Positions 22,542 to 31,501 of a stretch of DNA of 64,000 nucleotides are shown here, in pieces (position 1 is the first letter of the stretch; every line of letters starts with the position of its first letter). Position numbers and translations under genes: made by a program. The notes beneath the pieces are model-generated. The model saw nothing but the letters and a program-made list of their open reading frames with translations, did no database searches and had not been told where the DNA came from. Source of the stretch: Limenecus sp048360435 (GTDB taxonomy: Bacteria; Cyanobacteriota; Vampirovibrionia; Gastranaerophilales; Gastranaerophilaceae); the NCBI GenBank assembly GCA_048360435.1, contig DBGCOP010000027.1:394520-458519 (forward strand). Reading direction: 5' to 3'.

Positions 22542-24854
22542 TTATTTTTTCTTTTTAGGCATGGGTTTGGTATTTGTTTTTGATGCTGAGGAACCCTGTA
22601 TCCTTTTGACAGAAATGACTTCGGGTATTGACTGAAGTTTTGCTACTACATTTTTTAATCTAACAATGTTATCAACTTCTATTCCTATTTCAATTATTCC
22701 TATTTTTTTTGTTGGATTTGTTTTTGTATTTGCGTAGGCAATGTTGGTGTTGCAGTTTGTTAATTCAATCAATATATCTTTTAAAATACCTATTTTATCC
22801 TGTACATCAATTCTAATAGATGCAACATATGTTTTGTTAAGGTTTTTGTCAGCCCATTTTATATCAATCAGTCGTTCTTCAGGTACTGAGTCTAATGAGG
22901 CACAGTCGACTCTGTGAATAGAAACACCTTTGCTTCTTGTTACTACACCCACGATTGGTTCTCCCGGAACAGGTGTGCAGCATTTAGCAAAGTAATAAAG
23001 CATACCCTCAAGACCCACAATGTCATTTTTGGATTTTCTTGTTTTGGTATGTGAGATGATTGTCTGTTCTTCATCAGCAGGTTTCTTTATTCTGTTAGTA
23101 ATTTTATTAACTGTTGTTTCGCCATATCCCAATGCAGCGAGTAAGTCATCAACACAGGAATAATTCATTGATTCTGCAATGCTTTTTAATTCATGAGATT
23201 TTGTCAGTTCATCAATTTTTGCCTTGCCGATTTCAGCTTCGAGCATATTTCTACCGATATTAATATGCTCTTCTCTTTTATTTTTCTTGTACCATTGTTT
23301 GATTTTTGATTGTGCGAGTTTTGTTACAACGAAATTAAGCCAGTCAAGACGCGGTGCCGGATTTTTAGAGGTCATAATTTCGACAATATCACCGTTATGG
23401 AGTTTGGTATTTAACGGACAAATTCTTCCGTTAACGAGAGCTCCGGTAATTCTAAAACCAACGTCTGTGTGGATTCTGAAAGCAAAATCCACAGGTGTAG
23501 CATCTTTGGGCAAATCAATTACATCTCCCATTGGAGTGAATGCGAATACCTGATCAGAGAATAAATCCAGTTTTACGCTTTCGACATACTCGCTTGCTGA
23601 AGACACATCTTTTTCCATTTCTGCAAGTTTTCTCATCCAGGAAAATTGGATGTCAGTGTCTGCATTAGCCTTCAAGGAGCCTTTTTCTTTGTATTTCCAG
23701 TGTGCAGCAACACCGTATTCTGCAACTTGATGCATTTCATGGGTTCTGATTTGGACTTCTATCGGCTTTGATTTCGGGCCTAAAACTGAGGTGTGTAAAG
23801 ATCTGTATAAATTGCTTTTGGGCATTGCAATATAATCTTTGAATCTTCCGGGTATAGGTTTAAATTGTGAGTGGATAATTCCCAATACTTCATAGCATTC
23901 ATTTATACTGTTGACTATAACTCTGACAGCAGAAATGTCATAGAGTTCGTGAAATGCAATATTCTGGCGTTTCATTTTTGCATATATAGAATAGTAATGT
24001 TTTGAACGACCTGATATTGTTGCTTTGATTTTGTGCTGTTTAAGCAGTTGCTCTATTTTTTCAACAAGAACTTGTATTGTTGCATCTCGTTCAGCTTTTT
24101 TTAATGCTACCAATTGAGCGATTTCAAAGTATTTTTCTGGATTCAAATATCGCAGAGAAAGGTCTTCTAATTCTGCTTTGATTTTACCGATACCGAGGCG
24201 ATTTGCCAGAGGAGCAAAAATATCGAGGGTTTCTCGCGCTATTTTTTGTTGTTTTGCTGCTGCCATATAATTTAATGTACGCATATTATGAAGCCTGTCA
24301 GCAAGTTTCAGGAATATAACCCTTACATCATTAGCCATAGCAATAAACATTCTTCGGAAGTTTTCAGCCTGGCGTTCCTCTTTTGATTTAAACTGATATT
24401 TGCCTAGTTTTGTTACGCCTTGAACAAGATTGAGGACATCTTCGCCGAACTTTTCTTTGATAGTTTCAGGCGCTGTGCCGGTATCTTCTATAATATCGTG
24501 TAGAAGTGCAGCAATGATGGTATGTTTGTCCATCATTAAATCAGTAAGAATTTTTGCTACTTCAACAGGATGAATAATATATGGCTCTTCGCTGATTCTG
24601 TATTGACCTGCGTGAAGTTTTGCTGCAAAAATAAAGGCATCTTCTATTTCTTGTATGTCTTTTTCCGGTCGGTGCTGTGCAACCAGCAATTCTTTTAAGG
24701 GTTCAAAGATACTAAAATCAGGCTGTTGTTCTTCCTGTTCAATTTCAACCTCTGATTCTGCTTCAATTACGGTATTTTCAGCCTTTGTTTCATCATTTAA
24801 AGCTGAGGTTATATCCTTTTTTAAAGTTTTTTCTTCTTGTTGATTGTCTGTCAT
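22542..24854 (-). CDS. rel: Bifunctional (p)ppGpp synthetase/hydrolase (Rel/SpoT)
   Basis: 770 residues from ATG 24854 (a TTG at 24908 is less likely). Order: disordered acidic N-terminus, HD hydrolase domain with HDIIEDT, synthetase domain (GRSKHYYSIYAKM, YDISAVRVIV), TGS domain (FAFTPMGDVIDLPKDATPVD), helical and zinc-finger region (FAKCCTPVPGE), and a C-terminal ACT domain. Both hydrolase and synthetase motifs look intact. It sets stringent-response levels. Divergent from the next gene across 47 bases. Confidence 0.96.
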   Translation of the reverse strand: MTDNQQEEKTLKKDITSALNDETKAENTVIEAESEVEIEQEEQQPDFSIFEPLKELLVAQHRPEKDIQEIEDAFIFAAKLHAGQYRISEEPYIIHPVEVAKILTDLMMDKHTIIAALLHDIIEDTGTAPETIKEKFGEDVLNLVQGVTKLGKYQFKSKEERQAENFRRMFIAMANDVRVIFLKLADRLHNMRTLNYMAAAKQQKIARETLDIFAPLANRLGIGKIKAELEDLSLRYLNPEKYFEIAQLVALKKAERDATIQVLVEKIEQLLKQHKIKATISGRSKHYYSIYAKMKRQNIAFHELYDISAVRVIVNSINECYEVLGIIHSQFKPIPGRFKDYIAMPKSNLYRSLHTSVLGPKSKPIEVQIRTHEMHQVAEYGVAAHWKYKEKGSLKANADTDIQFSWMRKLAEMEKDVSSASEYVESVKLDLFSDQVFAFTPMGDVIDLPKDATPVDFAFRIHTDVGFRITGALVNGRICPLNTKLHNGDIVEIMTSKNPAPRLDWLNFVVTKLAQSKIKQWYKKNKREEHINIGRNMLEAEIGKAKIDELTKSHELKSIAESMNYSCVDDLLAALGYGETTVNKITNRIKKPADEEQTIISHTKTRKSKNDIVGLEGMLYYFAKCCTPVPGEPIVGVVTRSKGVSIHRVDCASLDSVPEERLIDIKWADKNLNKTYVASIRIDVQDKIGILKDILIELTNCNTNIAYANTKTNPTKKIGIIEIGIEVDNIVRLKNVVAKLQSIPEVISVKRIQGSSASKTNTKPMPKKKK

Positions 24855-24901
24855 AGTAAAATATTGTACACTTTTAGGCAGCACTATACAAGAGGTTGAA
24901 G

Positions 24902-25201
24902 ATGACAAAATTTTATTCTGAAAAAGACGGCTTTATTATTTTAAAAATTAAGGCTGTTCCAAATTCTTCAAAAAACGAGATATGTGGAACTCTGGATAAT
25001 GTCTTAAAGGTGAAGATTAAAGCTCCTGCCGTTGAAAATAGGGCGAATGAAGAGCTTGTTAAATATTTTTCTAAGCTTCTTAAAATCCCTAAATCCTCGG
25101 TCACATTAAAGTCAGGAGGTTCATCTAAGTTAAAAACTCTTTGTATAGAAAACTGTACTATTGATAAAATTAATAATGTTTGTGCTAATATTAATTTATA
25201 A
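24902..25201 (+). CDS. DUF167/YggU family protein
   Basis: 99 residues. LKIKAVPNSSKNEICG and VKIKAPAVENRANEELVKYF, then SVTLKSGGSSKLKTL, are the hallmarks of the YggU (UPF0235) family. Function not established. ATG at 24902 follows AGAGG. Nineteen bases upstream of secG; co-transcribed. Confidence 0.9.
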   Translation: MTKFYSEKDGFIILKIKAVPNSSKNEICGTLDNVLKVKIKAPAVENRANEELVKYFSKLLKIPKSSVTLKSGGSSKLKTLCIENCTIDKINNVCANINL

Positions 25202-25220
25202 AGACTAAAAAGGGAAAGTT

Positions 25221-25448
25221 ATGATTACAACTATATTTTGGGTAGTACAAATTATTTCATCATTGTTGCTTATATTACTTGTTATGATTCATTCACCAAA
25301 AGGTGATGGAATAGCTGGTATTGGCGGTGCTTCACATGTTTTTGCATCACAAAAAAATGCGGAATCCGGTTTGAATAAGTTGACAATGTGGGTTGCTATC
25401 GTGTTTTTTGTATCAACCTTTATAGCCGGTTTCAATATTTTCGGCTAA
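25221..25448 (+). CDS. secG: Preprotein translocase subunit SecG
   Basis: 75 residues with two transmembrane helices (3-22 and about 53-72) around the conserved loop HSPKGDGIAGIGGASHVF. Part of the SecYEG channel. AAAGGGAAAG precedes the ATG. The 3' end overlaps the convergent gene at 25413 by 36 bases. Confidence 0.95.
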   Translation: MITTIFWVVQIISSLLLILLVMIHSPKGDGIAGIGGASHVFASQKNAESGLNKLTMWVAIVFFVSTFIAGFNIFG

Positions 25449-26696
25449 TTTAACAGCTTTTTCTATCTTGTCTCTGTGAGGAGTTTTCGGATTTGAGATT
25501 AGCTCTTTGAGGTTGTTGATGATTTTTGCTCTTTCATCTTTATTATTTCTGTTCATGATTTTTTTGAAGTATTTGCGAACAGTTTTGTCTGTGTATTCTT
25601 CGCTGATTTTGCTCATGCCGCCTACGTCAATTATTCTTCCATAAACCATATTGGTATAATTGTCATATGCATCAATAGGGATTATACCTATTTTTGTGTA
25701 ATCCATTCTCTTTGTAACCGGAGGAAGCGATTTGTCTGAAAAAGCAGATATATTGAATCTGTTTTCTATATCAAACATATAATGTTTGTTAAGGTTTGTG
25801 TTTTTTAAATCATGGCCGCAAGCTTGAGCTATATATGTGTAAGTATTGGCTTCTGCTTTGACTCCGTTTGAACTTCCGCCTATGGATACGGTCATTTCTT
25901 TTTCTTTAAGTTCATTAAGTGCTTTTTCATCCAGCGGTTTATTTGCTTCTCGGAATTTTTTTCCGATGTCAGCCCACAATTCCGGTGAATCTTTTTTATA
26001 TAAAGGAAATCTTTTGTGCAGTTCTCTGACTTCAATATCTGTTAAATTGTGTAGTGTTTCTTTTATTTTGTTATCCAATTCTTTATTTATTTCTGTGCAT
26101 TCTCCGGCATCTCTGTATAATTTTATTGTGTAATCATTAAACACTTTGTTGTTTTTGTTGTCCCTAAATTCGATTTTGTATGCTTCGGCAAAGTTTCCCA
26201 AGCCGAGCTTTTTGAATTTTATGTTTGTATCATTTGGTAGAATTTCTGACATTGAGGTTTTGAGTATTTTTTCTGCTTTTTTTTCAAATTTTTGGCATAT
26301 ATCTTCAGAAAGAATACTTTTTTCTAACCGTTTTTTCATATGTTCATATTCGTTGTATTCTCCGTCAAGAATATAACTATATGTTCTTATGATTTCTTCT
26401 TTATCAGGAATGTATTTTTTTATTGCGGTGGCACGAAGTGTTTGCAGTTGTAACAATTCTCTTGCAGCTTCCGCAAATCCCCTTTGAACAGTTTTTATTG
26501 TTTTTTCTTTATTCTTTGTTTTTATTGCTGCTTTTAAAATTTCATCCGGCAAATTACCAATTATCTTATTTTTGGCACTATCTACAATTTTGTTGTAGTC
26601 TTTATATCTAAAGTTGCTTGTAAAAACTTTTTTCAATCTTGAATAACCATTTTGTACGGTTGTTTTATTCATTGGATAGATAGGAGATAGAGCCAT
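25413..26696 (-). CDS. Protein-kinase-like protein of unknown role
   Basis: 427 residues. KKLGLGNFAEAYKIEF at about 165-180, followed by DYTIKLYRD, resembles a kinase glycine-rich loop and the beta-3 lysine (VAIK). A later IDVGG may match the DFG metal site, and NKHYMFDIENRF may be the catalytic-loop region, but a clear HRD is absent. Flanked by helical N- and C-terminal regions. Possibly a kinase or pseudokinase, tentative; no signal peptide. Confidence 0.55.
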   Translation of the reverse strand: MALSPIYPMNKTTVQNGYSRLKKVFTSNFRYKDYNKIVDSAKNKIIGNLPDEILKAAIKTKNKEKTIKTVQRGFAEAARELLQLQTLRATAIKKYIPDKEEIIRTYSYILDGEYNEYEHMKKRLEKSILSEDICQKFEKKAEKILKTSMSEILPNDTNIKFKKLGLGNFAEAYKIEFRDNKNNKVFNDYTIKLYRDAGECTEINKELDNKIKETLHNLTDIEVRELHKRFPLYKKDSPELWADIGKKFREANKPLDEKALNELKEKEMTVSIGGSSNGVKAEANTYTYIAQACGHDLKNTNLNKHYMFDIENRFNISAFSDKSLPPVTKRMDYTKIGIIPIDAYDNYTNMVYGRIIDVGGMSKISEEYTDKTVRKYFKKIMNRNNKDERAKIINNLKELISNPKTPHRDKIEKAVKLAENIETGYKG

Positions 26697-26753
26697 AATT
26701 TACCTTTTTATAAATGTTTTTTTTTCACAAAACATATGAATATAAAAAGTTGC

Positions 26754-27230
26754 CTAAATATTAACAAATCTTTCTATTTTCCTTGCTATTCTGACAATAG
26801 GTTTTTCTTCCTGCCAGCTTATTGAGTCTACGAGTATTGTTTTGCAGCCGAGAATTTTTCCAAATAGAATATCTGTTAAAGGTCTGTCTCCGACCATGGC
26901 CATTTCTTTTGGCGAAATATTATTTTCAATTAAAAATTCTTTTGATAGTTTTGTAAACGGTTTTTTTGCAGGAGCAATTATCGGAAAATCAATTTGTTTG
27001 GCGGCTTTTGCAATATACTCAAGATTGCTGTTGTTGGATATTATTAACAGTGAAAAATCTTTTTTTAGGTTTTCAAACAAAGACAAAACCTCAGGTGAAA
27101 ATTCTCCTGATTTTGATTTCATAACAGTACTATCTAAATCAAACGCTATGACTTTAGTACCTTCTTCTTTAAGTTTGTCGTAATTTATTTCGAAGACTGT
27201 TTTCGCTTCATAATCTGCTTTTAATATCAT
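26754..27230 (-). CDS. YqeG family HAD IIIA phosphatase
   Basis: 158 residues. HAD motif I is VIAFDLDSTV, motif II SLLIISNNS, and motif III/IV MVGDRPLTDILFGK. Length and layout match YqeG/PGP-like phosphatases; substrate unknown. Stop/start overlap of 4 bases with the U32 peptidase gene upstream. Confidence 0.88.
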   Translation of the reverse strand: MILKADYEAKTVFEINYDKLKEEGTKVIAFDLDSTVMKSKSGEFSPEVLSLFENLKKDFSLLIISNNSNLEYIAKAAKQIDFPIIAPAKKPFTKLSKEFLIENNISPKEMAMVGDRPLTDILFGKILGCKTILVDSISWQEEKPIVRIARKIERFVNI

Positions 27231-28480
27231 CGTACGTTTTTTATTCCTATTGTTCTGGCCAGTGCATATTTATAATTGACTGGTTCTTTTGATAATTGGA
27301 CGTAAATTTCATCATTTGTGTTTCCAACTTCTTTTTCTTCGTCCAGTTTATCATTATATATTTTTTGAATTTGTGTTTCAAAACATTCGTCAGGTGTTAT
27401 TATTTCAACTGTGTCATTTAAAAGAATTTTGTTTTTAATTTTTATTTTATACAGATTTTTTTCTCCTTTTTCTGTTTTATCCCAGAATTCAAAAAGAAAA
27501 TCTGAACCCGCAAGTCCCTTTGATACATCATAGCTATATCCTTCATGGTCTTGCTCGTCAAGATAAAATCCGGTTGTATATCCTCTGTTGCCTATTTTTA
27601 AGAGCTGGTTATACATTTCCTGCGGATCTGTTTTTTCTCCGTTGTAGTACGCATCAATTGCTTTTCTGTATGATTTTGCTACGGCAGAAACATAGTATAG
27701 ACTTTTTGTTCTTCCTTCTATTTTAAAAGAGTCTGCACCGGCATCTATTAGTTTGGGAATGTAGTTAATGAGTGCAAGATCTTTGGTGCTTAAAATATGA
27801 GTTCCTCGAGATGTTTCTTCTATTTCATAATATTCACCGGGTCTTGTCTCTTCAAGAAGCTTATACTTCCATCGGCAAGGTTGTGAACAGCCTCCATGAT
27901 TTGCTTTTCTTTCTCCGTGTGTCATATAGTCACTAAGCAGGCATCTCCCGGATAATGATACACATTGTGCGCCGTGAACAAATACTTCGAGTTCAATATC
28001 TGGTACATTTTTTCTTATTTCAGCAAGCTGTTTAATTGAGAGTTCTCTTGCAAGTATTACTCTTGATGCACCAAAGTCTCTCCAGAATTTTACGGCTTCA
28101 GAATTTAGTGTGTTGGTTTGAGTGCTGATGTGTATGTCTATATTTGGAAGTTTTGTTCTTATTATATTTAATATTCCAAAATCACTAACTATTAGAGCAT
28201 CAGGATTTGCATCTTTTATGATGTCAATATTTTCGTGAAGATTTTTCAAATCTTCATCATAAGCATAAATATTCAGTGTCATATATACTTTTTTTGAATA
28301 AGAATGAGCGATATCTATTGCTTTTTTTAGGTTTTCTGCCGTGATGACATCACCTTTTCTCATTGTTCTGAGACTAAAATCAACCATTCCCATATATACT
28401 GCATCTGCGCCATAATTTATTGCATAATCCAGTTTTTCAATGTTTCCTGCCGGTAATAATAATTCAACTCTTTTTTTCAT
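27227..28480 (-). CDS. U32 family peptidase / tRNA hydroxylation-type protein
   Basis: 417 residues. ELLLPAGNIEKLDYAINYGA DAVYMG at the start, and the cysteine set around VHGAQCVSLSGRCLLSDYMT and NHGGCSQPCRWKY, are the U32 signature. Members (TrhP/RlhA/YegQ type) act in tRNA or rRNA hydroxylation or are called collagenase-like. Core housekeeping gene; exact substrate not decidable here. Confidence 0.9.
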   Translation of the reverse strand: MKKRVELLLPAGNIEKLDYAINYGADAVYMGMVDFSLRTMRKGDVITAENLKKAIDIAHSYSKKVYMTLNIYAYDEDLKNLHENIDIIKDANPDALIVSDFGILNIIRTKLPNIDIHISTQTNTLNSEAVKFWRDFGASRVILARELSIKQLAEIRKNVPDIELEVFVHGAQCVSLSGRCLLSDYMTHGERKANHGGCSQPCRWKYKLLEETRPGEYYEIEETSRGTHILSTKDLALINYIPKLIDAGADSFKIEGRTKSLYYVSAVAKSYRKAIDAYYNGEKTDPQEMYNQLLKIGNRGYTTGFYLDEQDHEGYSYDVSKGLAGSDFLFEFWDKTEKGEKNLYKIKIKNKILLNDTVEIITPDECFETQIQKIYNDKLDEEKEVGNTNDEIYVQLSKEPVNYKYALARTIGIKNVR

Positions 28481-28507
28481 AATAAATATATTTTAGTACA
28501 AATATAC

Positions 28508-29224
28508 TTATTTTTTTATTTTTTCTGCTATTTTTTTACTCAGCTTTTCAAGGGGTGTATCTTCGAATGTTAAAGAAAGTATTGAAGAAAGCTTAATCTT
28601 TTTTCCATCTTTTATTTCATTGTATTTGAAGTTGTTGTCCAGCTGGGCTAAACGTTTTGAAAAATGTGTTTTTCCTCCGTCTATTGCCATAAAACAAGCA
28701 TCAAATTCAAATCCGAGATGTTCGTAAAAGTCCATGCAGCTTTTGCCGTTTTGTGTAATCTCACTGGGTCTGAGCCATATTCTCTCTTTGTCTTTTTCAA
28801 TTGTGTTTTGAAAAATATTTCTCATTAAGGCTTTGCCTGCCATTTTTATTCTTTGATTAGGTTTAATTGGCCATGTTGCTAATGCTGCAAGATAAAATGA
28901 GTTCAATTCACTGTTCATATAATCGATGATACCGCATGGGCGTTTATCTTGTACCGCTAATATCACATTATCATTGTATTGTATGTTTTTTACTGCTTCA
29001 AAGATAATATTTTTCCATTCTTTGAATCCTTGTTTGTATGTTTCATTGGGGCACAATTTTTTGAGATTGATTTTTGATGCCATTCTCTTGGCAAAAGGAA
29101 TGTCTTCAGGGCCAAGTTTGTATAATTGAATTTCCTTTTGTATATTGTTTATATTTGTTTTAACCACAGCTATGGGAATGGCTTTAAAGCTGGTTTTACC
29201 GGTTTGATTCATTGATATATTCAT
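28508..29224 (-). CDS. GNAT-like acetyltransferase, lineage-type N-terminus
   Basis: 238 residues. N-terminus with GKTSFKAIP resembles the VSFG-type starts of other lineage proteins here. The middle (VILAVQDKRPCGIIDYM, SFYLAALATWPIKPNQRIKM AGKALMRNIF, and LRPSEITQNGKSCMDFYEHL GFEFD) follows the GNAT pattern of beta-4, acetyl-CoA pyrophosphate loop and C-terminal YEHLGF. Substrate unknown. Confidence 0.6.
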   Translation of the reverse strand: MNISMNQTGKTSFKAIPIAVVKTNINNIQKEIQLYKLGPEDIPFAKRMASKINLKKLCPNETYKQGFKEWKNIIFEAVKNIQYNDNVILAVQDKRPCGIIDYMNSELNSFYLAALATWPIKPNQRIKMAGKALMRNIFQNTIEKDKERIWLRPSEITQNGKSCMDFYEHLGFEFDACFMAIDGGKTHFSKRLAQLDNNFKYNEIKDGKKIKLSSILSLTFEDTPLEKLSKKIAEKIKK

Positions 29225-29393
29225 ATTTTTTTTAAGTTTGTAAATAGAAAATTTTGATACCTTTAGAAAGTATATTTACAACCTGTAATAAATTTTATTG
29301 TATTTATGTTCTTCACCCTTGAAAACAAAAAATGTGCGTGTTAATATGACAACACAATGATAGAAATTTTATGCAAAGGTGGTGAAAAACTAA

Positions 29394-29567
29394 ATGCCAG
29401 AAGTTAAAGTCGGTGAAAACGAAAGTATTGAAAGCGCTTTAAAAAGATTCAAAAAGAAAATCCAAAAAGCAGGTATTCTTTCTGAAATTAAAAGACGTGA
29501 AACATATGAGAAACCAAGCATAAAAAGAAAACGCAAATCTGAAGCTGCTCGCAAAAGAAGAGTTTAA
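29394..29567 (+). CDS. rpsU: 30S ribosomal protein S21
   Basis: 57 residues: MPEVKVGENESIESALKRFK, then the basic helix with IKRRETYEKPSIKRKRK and a basic tail, the S21 pattern. Good AAGGTGG ribosome site. Short enough to be missed by length filters. Tandem palindromes lie 45 bases downstream. Confidence 0.95.
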   Translation: MPEVKVGENESIESALKRFKKKIQKAGILSEIKRRETYEKPSIKRKRKSEAARKRRV

Positions 29568-29612
29568 AATTGTAAATTGAGCTAAAGATTACGATATTTT
29601 TATAGAGCTTTT

Positions 29613-29650
29613 AAGGGCTGCATATGCAGCCCTTCTAATTACGTAATTAG
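29613..29650. terminator. Two tandem perfect palindromes
   Basis: A 22-bp perfect palindrome (29613-29634, arms AAGGGCTGCAT) abuts a 16-bp one, CTAATTACGTAATTAG (29635-29650). Lies between rpsU and the methyltransferase gene. No T tract follows, so it is not a standard terminator, though the first hairpin may stop or stabilise the rpsU message. Confidence 0.5.
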
Positions 29651-29664
29651 ACTTTGAGAGTATA

Positions 29665-30561
29665 ATGGATAAAGAGTGCCTTGTTTGTAAATCTAAAAAT
29701 ATAAAGTCGTATGACAGCAAAATTAGTGATTTTACTGCATCCAGAATGAATATTCCTTTGGAAAACCGAAATACAAAGCTTTTTCATTGTTTAGATTGTG
29801 GTTTTGCATTTTACGAATATCGTTTTAGTGAAGAAGAGACAACAAAATTTTATCTTGGATACAGAAATGAAGAATATCAAAAGCAAAGACAGCTCTATGA
29901 CTGTTGGTATACTCCTGAATTGAATGAAATTATAGGAAAAAACGAAAAAGAGATTGCAAACAGGCAACGTAATATGCTTGAAATGATAACAAAGAATGTT
30001 GAGATTTCAAAAATAAGAAACGTTCTTGATTTTGGTGGAGACAAAGGTCAAAACATTCCGGATATATTTAAAGAGGTTCCCAAATATGTATATGAACTTT
30101 CTAATGTTGAGCCTGTGGAAGGGGTTACTCTTTTGTCTTCCGAACGAGATTTAACCTGTTATGATTTTATTATTTGTCAGGGGGTTCTTGAGCATGTTTC
30201 TGATCTGAATATTATATTAGATGAATTTAAAAAAATTTCGACACTGGATACTTATTTTTACTTAGAAGTACCTTTTGATTCTCCTTTTTATAAATCACCG
30301 TTTCATAATTTACAATTTTTGTTTTCTAAGTATTACAGCCTTAAAAATATAGTTAAACATTATATAACTATGAAAAAATCGAAATCATTTGCACCGATGA
30401 GTGAACATCAAAATTATTTTACTCAAAAATCATTGGAAATTTTGCTTTCTAATAATGGTTTTGAGCTTTTGGATAGTGATGTTAAAAACGTTGACCATGT
30501 TTGGTGTAAAGAAAAAAGCATAAATATTCTTGCAAAATTGAAAAGGGATAATGAATGTTAG
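29665..30561 (+). CDS. SAM methyltransferase with N-terminal zinc ribbon
   Basis: 298 residues. CLVCKSK at 5-11 and CLDCGFAFYEYRF at about 42-54 give a zinc ribbon; then RNVLDFGGDKGQNIPDIF (motif I, about 117-135) and YDFIICQGVLEHVSDLNIIL (motifs IV-VI). This is the layout of sugar and antibiotic C-methyltransferases. Overlaps the radical SAM gene by 7 bases. Confidence 0.8.
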   Translation: MDKECLVCKSKNIKSYDSKISDFTASRMNIPLENRNTKLFHCLDCGFAFYEYRFSEEETTKFYLGYRNEEYQKQRQLYDCWYTPELNEIIGKNEKEIANRQRNMLEMITKNVEISKIRNVLDFGGDKGQNIPDIFKEVPKYVYELSNVEPVEGVTLLSSERDLTCYDFIICQGVLEHVSDLNIILDEFKKISTLDTYFYLEVPFDSPFYKSPFHNLQFLFSKYYSLKNIVKHYITMKKSKSFAPMSEHQNYFTQKSLEILLSNNGFELLDSDVKNVDHVWCKEKSINILAKLKRDNEC

Positions 30562-31499
30562 TTGAGTTGTTACAAAAATGGACACCTGCGCAGTTGCGTT
30601 CTTTTTTTAGACCATATCACAGGATGTTTTTCCCAAATAAAATTTACGGATATTGGAATATTACATACAGATGTACTTATCAATGTTCATATTGTCCTTT
30701 TTGCAATATTACGAAATATAGTGATTTATATCCTAAATCTTCAGAAAAAACACCTGATGAATGGCTTGCTATATTAGAAAAACTTCCTCCGATGTCTTTT
30801 CTTTTGATAGGAGGAGAACCTCTGCTTTATCCGGGTCTTGCGGAAGTCATTAATAATCTTCCTAAAAAGCACTCAATAATAGGCTTGATTTCCAATGCTT
30901 CTTTGCCTGTTGAACTTTATAAAAAAATTAAGAAAAAAGTTTGCTTAACTCTCAGCTATCATAGAGAGTTTGCAAAAGAAGATGAATTTATTGAAAAGGT
31001 TCTTGAACTTAACGAATTTATGTGGATAAATTCGGTTAATATTGTTGCTACACCAGAAAATATTCCTTTTCTTGAGGAGTTGCATAACAGGCTGAATCCA
31101 AAGGGTGTGACAATAAGAGTGGAACACTTAATAAAACCGGGTTTTCAGTATACAGATGAACAATATAAACAAATAGAAAAATATTTGACTCATGACAGAG
31201 ATTTCAAAAAGAAGAATGATTTTTATGAGGCTCAGATTTGTAAAAGCTGTTCTGCCGGAAGAAATTATATAAATATAATGCCGAATGCTGATGTGTATAG
31301 TTGTGTCGGCGGAATGGAATATATACATGCACAACACAGACAAAATTATGTTAAATGTCCAAGAATAATTGACAGATATAAAATGGGCAATCTTGCTGAT
31401 GATGATTTCAAATTCAACAAAACTAATAAGGATTGTCCTTTACCATGTATTTATGTTTGTGATTGGGATTATGCAGAAATTAAAAAGAGGGTGAAATAG
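30555..31499 (+). CDS. Radical SAM protein with auxiliary cysteines
   Basis: 314 residues. CTYQCSYCPFC at about 36-46 contains the C-x3-C-x2-C cluster motif, followed by LLIGGEPLLYPGLAEVIN (SAM-binding GGE). C-terminal cysteines (ICKSCSAG, YSCVGG, CPLPCIYVC) could bind a second Fe-S cluster, as in SPASM proteins. Co-transcribed with the methyltransferase; probable joint modification of a peptide or sugar substrate (inference). Confidence 0.82.
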   Translation: MLVELLQKWTPAQLRSFFRPYHRMFFPNKIYGYWNITYRCTYQCSYCPFCNITKYSDLYPKSSEKTPDEWLAILEKLPPMSFLLIGGEPLLYPGLAEVINNLPKKHSIIGLISNASLPVELYKKIKKKVCLTLSYHREFAKEDEFIEKVLELNEFMWINSVNIVATPENIPFLEELHNRLNPKGVTIRVEHLIKPGFQYTDEQYKQIEKYLTHDRDFKKKNDFYEAQICKSCSAGRNYINIMPNADVYSCVGGMEYIHAQHRQNYVKCPRIIDRYKMGNLADDDFKFNKTNKDCPLPCIYVCDWDYAEIKKRVK

Positions 31500-31501
31500 T
31501 T

